DNA of 64,000 nt. It comes from Staphylococcus sp. ACRSN (GTDB taxonomy: Bacteria; Bacillota; Bacilli; Staphylococcales; Staphylococcaceae). The notes beneath the pieces are model-generated. The model ran no database searches. It was given only the letters and a program-made list of their open reading frames with translations, and was not told the DNA's origin. Shown one piece after another: positions 60,900 to 64,000 of the stretch (positions are counted from its first letter, which is position 1; each line of letters starts with the position of its first letter). Made by a program: the position numbers and the translations under genes. Location: contig NZ_JAKRNS010000003.1 in assembly GCF_022346615.1 (NCBI RefSeq), positions 186,001-250,000 on the forward strand, in the 5' to 3' direction.

Positions 60900-61364
60900 A
60901 TGGATCGCATAAAATGGGAAGAATACTTTATGGCTCAAAGTCATTTGTTGGCTTTAAGATCAACGTGCGAACGTTTATCAGTTGGTGCAACAATTGTTAA
61001 AGATAATCGCATAATTGCAGGAGGATATAATGGCTCAGTTTCTGGAGAAGTACATTGTATTGATGATGGTTGTTTGATACAAGATGGTCATTGTATTAGA
61101 ACTATACATGCCGAAATGAATGCTTTGTTACAATGTGCAAAGCAAGGCGTTTCTACTGAAGGAGCAACAATATATGTTACACACTTCCCTTGTCTTAATT
61201 GTACTAAATCTATAATTCAAGCAGGCATTAAGACAATTTATTACGCAGAAGATTATCATAACCATGAATATGCATTAAAGCTATTAAACCAATCTGGAAT
61301 TATTTATAAGAAAATTTCGTTTAATCAGCAACATGTAGCACAATATTTAGTCGATAAATCATAA
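60900..61364 (+). CDS. comEB: ComE operon protein 2, dCMP deaminase family
   Basis: A 154-residue zinc deaminase with His70-Ala-Glu72 and Pro97-Cys98-x2-Cys101, plus a second Cys/His set (Cys53, Cys58, Cys65 region) typical of dCMP deaminases. It deaminates dCMP to dUMP. In B. subtilis comEB is not required for transformation although it lies in the competence operon. TTGGAGGAA precedes the ATG. Confidence 0.94.
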   Translation: MDRIKWEEYFMAQSHLLALRSTCERLSVGATIVKDNRIIAGGYNGSVSGEVHCIDDGCLIQDGHCIRTIHAEMNALLQCAKQGVSTEGATIYVTHFPCLNCTKSIIQAGIKTIYYAEDYHNHEYALKLLNQSGIIYKKISFNQQHVAQYLVDKS

Positions 61365-61365
61365 T

Positions 61366-63582
61366 TTGATTTACTATGCCATCGCATATTTAGTCGGCAT
61401 CCTATGGATACATGTTAAGTTGATTTCATTGTTTCTATTTTTGCTTTTATTGTATATTTCGATTAAAAAGAAATTCAGTACCTTTAAAATTATTATACTT
61501 GTATTAATTTCTTTCGTTAGTTTTTTTGTATTTTATAACCACTTTGAACAAATTAAAGCGCAACAAAATCAATTATCAAATAATAAAATAGAAAATGCCC
61601 AAGTCGATTTTCTTGGGAATTTCTCATTTGCTGATAACAAAGCAACAGGTACATTACGTTATGATGACAAAGAATTTAAATTCTCATATTATAATAATAG
61701 TAAGGACAGTTCATCTGTATTACACGATATTGTGAATAAAACTTGTTATATTAACGCAGAAATTAAACCTTTAAAGCATCTCTATACCAATAAATCTCAA
61801 ATGCTTATTAAACAAATAGACTATGGAAGTTGCTATGATGCAAAGAATAACTTGATTTCCACTATGTTAAATAAACATAAAGTATTCGTGGAGCGGAAAT
61901 TAAATGCATTGAATATTAAAAATTCAGATAGAATCTTAGCATTAATTACAGGTGATACTTCAGTACTTAATCAAAACTACTTAGAAAAAATAAAAGAAAT
62001 TGGAATTTATCACTTATCTGCTGTTAGTGGCACGCATGTTGCCATATTGATATGTATTATAAGTTTTGTATTGAATCGGTTTAAAATACCAATAATATTG
62101 ATTAAAATTACTTTGATTATAGTTTTGATAGTTTATTTATTTTACACTAATTTTATTCCTAGTGCAGCTAGAGCTATCATGACAGCAATTATTCTAATAA
62201 GTTTACCTGTACGTGTAAGTGGTAATTCAATGAATATTTTAGGTCTTTGTTTTATCACGTTATCAGTTGTAAATCCTTCTTATATATATAACATTGGTTT
62301 TCAATTCTCATTTTTCATAACCTTTTTAATTTTGTTTTCTCTGCCGATTTTAAAAAAACTGCCTTTTTTATCCTCTTTAATAACACTAACTATCATTGCT
62401 CAACTTGGTGGAATGATAATCAGTGTTATTAACTTCAATCAAATCCAATGGATTGGTTTATTTTCTAACTTGATATTTGTTCCTTTCTATAGCTTTATTC
62501 TATTTCCTTTTATAATCTTTATATTTATTATGATTCATTTACCTATCCAATATAGTGTTTTACATACTTTGTTTAATAAGATAATGGCTTTACATGATTT
62601 TATATTAGACATTTTTTATAAATTAAATCGATTCAAATGGTACGTTGTTGATCTGAATGAAATTATTAAATTAATGATGCTGATTTTAGTGTTGTTGACT
62701 ATAATTTTAATTGTGAATCAGAAGTTTAAATATATTGTTGTACCACTCGTTTTACTTTGTTTTATATTAACCACCATGCCGTTGCAGAAAACGGATCGAT
62801 TAACAATGTTGGATGTTGGTCAAGGTGATTCAATCCTATTTGAAACAGCCACAAATCGAAATATATTAATTGATACAGGTGGAAATATTAATCAAGGTAA
62901 TTCAGAATATAATTATCAAATCACTAAATATAAAGTACTACCCATATTCAAAAAGCGTGGAATATCAAAGTTGGATTATATTATTATTACCCATCCACAT
63001 TTAGATCATATGGGGGAATTACCTTATTTAATGAAGACGATTATAATTGAGCATCTGATTATAGATAAAGAGAGTTTTACAAGAGGGCAGCTTAGAGCAC
63101 TGGAAGGTCAATGTCAACGGTATAATATTCAGTTGTTAGACTTTAGACAATGCTTGCAATTAAATTTAGGTGATGCAACAATTAATCTTTTAGATACAAT
63201 TATAGATGATTCAACTGATTTAAATGAACACTCAATCATTACTTATATAAGAGTGAATCAGCACACTATGTTATTAATGGGTGATGCGACATCAAATAAT
63301 GAAAGTATATTTCTGGAAAACTATAATATTTCTAATGTTGAAATATTAAAAGTAGGACATCATGGTAGTAAAACAAGTTCAACCGATGCTTTTATTGATA
63401 GAATACAGCCTAAAGTGAGTTTAATTTCAGCAGGTAAAAATAATATGTATCATTTACCAAGCAAAGAGGTAGTAGATAGACTGAATGTTAGACATACAAA
63501 TTTGTTTCAGACCAGTGAAGTTGGAAATGTCACAATATCATTGCAAGCTGAATTGAAAATACATACTGAAGTAAGTAACTAA
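61366..63582 (+). CDS. comEC: Competence DNA channel ComEC
   Basis: A 738-residue polytopic membrane protein starting at TTG 61366, one base after the comEB stop and with no clear Shine-Dalgarno, so translation is probably coupled. It has an N-terminal DUF4131 part with an OB-like domain (about 80-150), the Competence domain with many helices (LSAVSGTHVAIL, about 219-230) and a C-terminal metallo-beta-lactamase-like domain with HPHLDHMG. It forms the channel for single-stranded DNA. The frame is intact. Confidence 0.94.
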   Translation: MIYYAIAYLVGILWIHVKLISLFLFLLLLYISIKKKFSTFKIIILVLISFVSFFVFYNHFEQIKAQQNQLSNNKIENAQVDFLGNFSFADNKATGTLRYDDKEFKFSYYNNSKDSSSVLHDIVNKTCYINAEIKPLKHLYTNKSQMLIKQIDYGSCYDAKNNLISTMLNKHKVFVERKLNALNIKNSDRILALITGDTSVLNQNYLEKIKEIGIYHLSAVSGTHVAILICIISFVLNRFKIPIILIKITLIIVLIVYLFYTNFIPSAARAIMTAIILISLPVRVSGNSMNILGLCFITLSVVNPSYIYNIGFQFSFFITFLILFSLPILKKLPFLSSLITLTIIAQLGGMIISVINFNQIQWIGLFSNLIFVPFYSFILFPFIIFIFIMIHLPIQYSVLHTLFNKIMALHDFILDIFYKLNRFKWYVVDLNEIIKLMMLILVLLTIILIVNQKFKYIVVPLVLLCFILTTMPLQKTDRLTMLDVGQGDSILFETATNRNILIDTGGNINQGNSEYNYQITKYKVLPIFKKRGISKLDYIIITHPHLDHMGELPYLMKTIIIEHLIIDKESFTRGQLRALEGQCQRYNIQLLDFRQCLQLNLGDATINLLDTIIDDSTDLNEHSIITYIRVNQHTMLLMGDATSNNESIFLENYNISNVEILKVGHHGSKTSSTDAFIDRIQPKVSLISAGKNNMYHLPSKEVVDRLNVRHTNLFQTSEVGNVTISLQAELKIHTEVSN

Positions 63583-63609
63583 GTAGCACTAGTTAGCACT
63601 AAATTGACA

Positions 63610-63618
63610 TGGTATAAT
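63610..63618 (+). promoter_or_regulatory. Extended -10 promoter for holA
   Basis: TGGTATAAT is a perfect extended -10, 36 bases before the holA start. Two TAGCACT direct repeats (63584-63590 and 63594-63600) lie just upstream where a -35 would be. Confidence 0.6.
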
Positions 63619-63654
63619 ATTTTAATGTGTAATGGTTAAGAAAGGATGCTATAA

Positions 63655-64000
63655 ATGAGTGGAAATATCATAACGATATATGGTGAAGTATCAGAATTAA
63701 TTGAAAAGAAATCTGCTGAGTTAATTAAACAATATTTACAGCAGCCTAAAGATGATTTTAATTTCGTGAAATTCAATTTATATGAGACTGATTTATCAGC
63801 CATTATTGAAGAATCACTAACAATGCCTTTCTTTTCTGATAAAAAAGTAGTTCTTATTCAAAATGCTTATGTTTTTACTGGTGAAAAACCACCTAAAGAT
63901 ATCAATCCAAACATTGATCAATTAATCAAATTTATTGAAAAATATGATGGAGAAACATTAATAATTTTTGAAGTTTATCAAGCTAAATTAGATGAACGTA
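63655..64000 (+). CDS. holA: DNA polymerase III subunit delta, 5' part (cut by window edge)
   Basis: The frame opens at ATG 63655 behind AAAGGATG and runs to the window end, giving 115 codons. The N-terminal sequence (MSGNIITIYGEVSELIEKK, then MPFFSDKKVVLIQNAY) matches the delta clamp-loader subunit, which opens the beta sliding clamp. Position directly after comEC is the conserved Firmicute arrangement. The C-terminal two thirds lie outside. Confidence 0.92.
   Translation, partial: MSGNIITIYGEVSELIEKKSAELIKQYLQQPKDDFNFVKFNLYETDLSAIIEESLTMPFFSDKKVVLIQNAYVFTGEKPPKDINPNIDQLIKFIEKYDGETLIIFEVYQAKLDER

Overview
The window is a typical chromosomal stretch of a low-GC Firmicute, almost certainly a Staphylococcus. 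The evidence is the AT-rich sequence, the gene order (mreCD-rplU-prp-rpmA-obg, ruvAB-queA-tgt-yajC-secDF, recJ-apt-rsh-dtd-lytH, hisS-aspS-6S RNA-tcdA, cymR, alaS-ireB-ruvX, yqeGH-aroE-nadD-comE-holA), the L27 N-terminal extension with its Prp protease, and a CymR whose only cysteine is Cys25. Where I can recall S. aureus proteins (RuvB, QueA, Rsh) these are close but not identical, so a non-aureus species is likely. I do not name the species.

Layout. 1-4.3 kb: 3' part of a glycerophosphodiester phosphodiesterase, small membrane proteins, radC and a DUF4930 protein. 4.5-9.5 kb: cell shape (mreCD), ribosomal proteins L21 and L27 with their leader and protease, the GTPase Obg, an ACT protein and ruvA. 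9.5-15.6 kb: ruvB, queuosine synthesis (queA, tgt) and Sec accessory genes (yajC, secDF). 16-22.7 kb: recJ, apt, the stringent-response enzyme Rsh, dtd and lytH. 22.7-29.6 kb: T-box-controlled hisS-aspS, 6S RNA, tcdA, rarA (minus strand) and cymR. 29.7-33.6 kb is the most accessory-looking part: a CsbD stress protein behind a sigma-B-like promoter, a small charged protein, a repeat-rich spacer, a luciferase-like monooxygenase (minus strand) and a Sal-type ABC-F ribosome-protection protein behind a leader with a possible attenuating upstream ORF. 33.7-39.1 kb: cysteine desulfurase and mnmA (tRNA thiolation), a TPR protein and recD2. 39.1-43.2 kb: T-box alaS, ireB, ruvX and a DUF1292 protein. 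43.8-47.8 kb: the wobble-uridine set trmR-trhP1-trhP2, then udk and greA. 48.1-53.7 kb: a 5-oxoprolinase operon (pxpB, pxpC, a private biotin carrier and biotin carboxylase, pxpA, and an NRAMP-fold transporter lacking the metal ligands). 54-60.1 kb: mtnN and the yqeG-yqeH-aroE-yhbY-nadD-yqeK-rsfS-yqeM operon. 60.1-63.6 kb: the competence genes comEA, comEB and comEC. The window ends inside holA.

Most genes sit on the plus strand in tight operons, with stops and starts overlapping by 1, 4 or 11 bases. Many start codons are TTG or GTG chosen by a good Shine-Dalgarno, and I moved several starts downstream of the longest open frame for that reason. Translation and tRNA maturation dominate (queA/tgt, mnmA, trmR/trhP, tcdA, dtd, hisS/aspS/alaS, rsfS, obg, yqeH). 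Regulatory RNAs visible are an L21 leader, two T-boxes, 6S RNA and about twenty intrinsic terminators. The least ordinary signals are the leader of the Sal-type gene, the comEA ribosome binding site buried in the preceding terminator hairpin, a three-copy intergenic repeat, and the metal-ligand-free NRAMP protein in the pxp operon.
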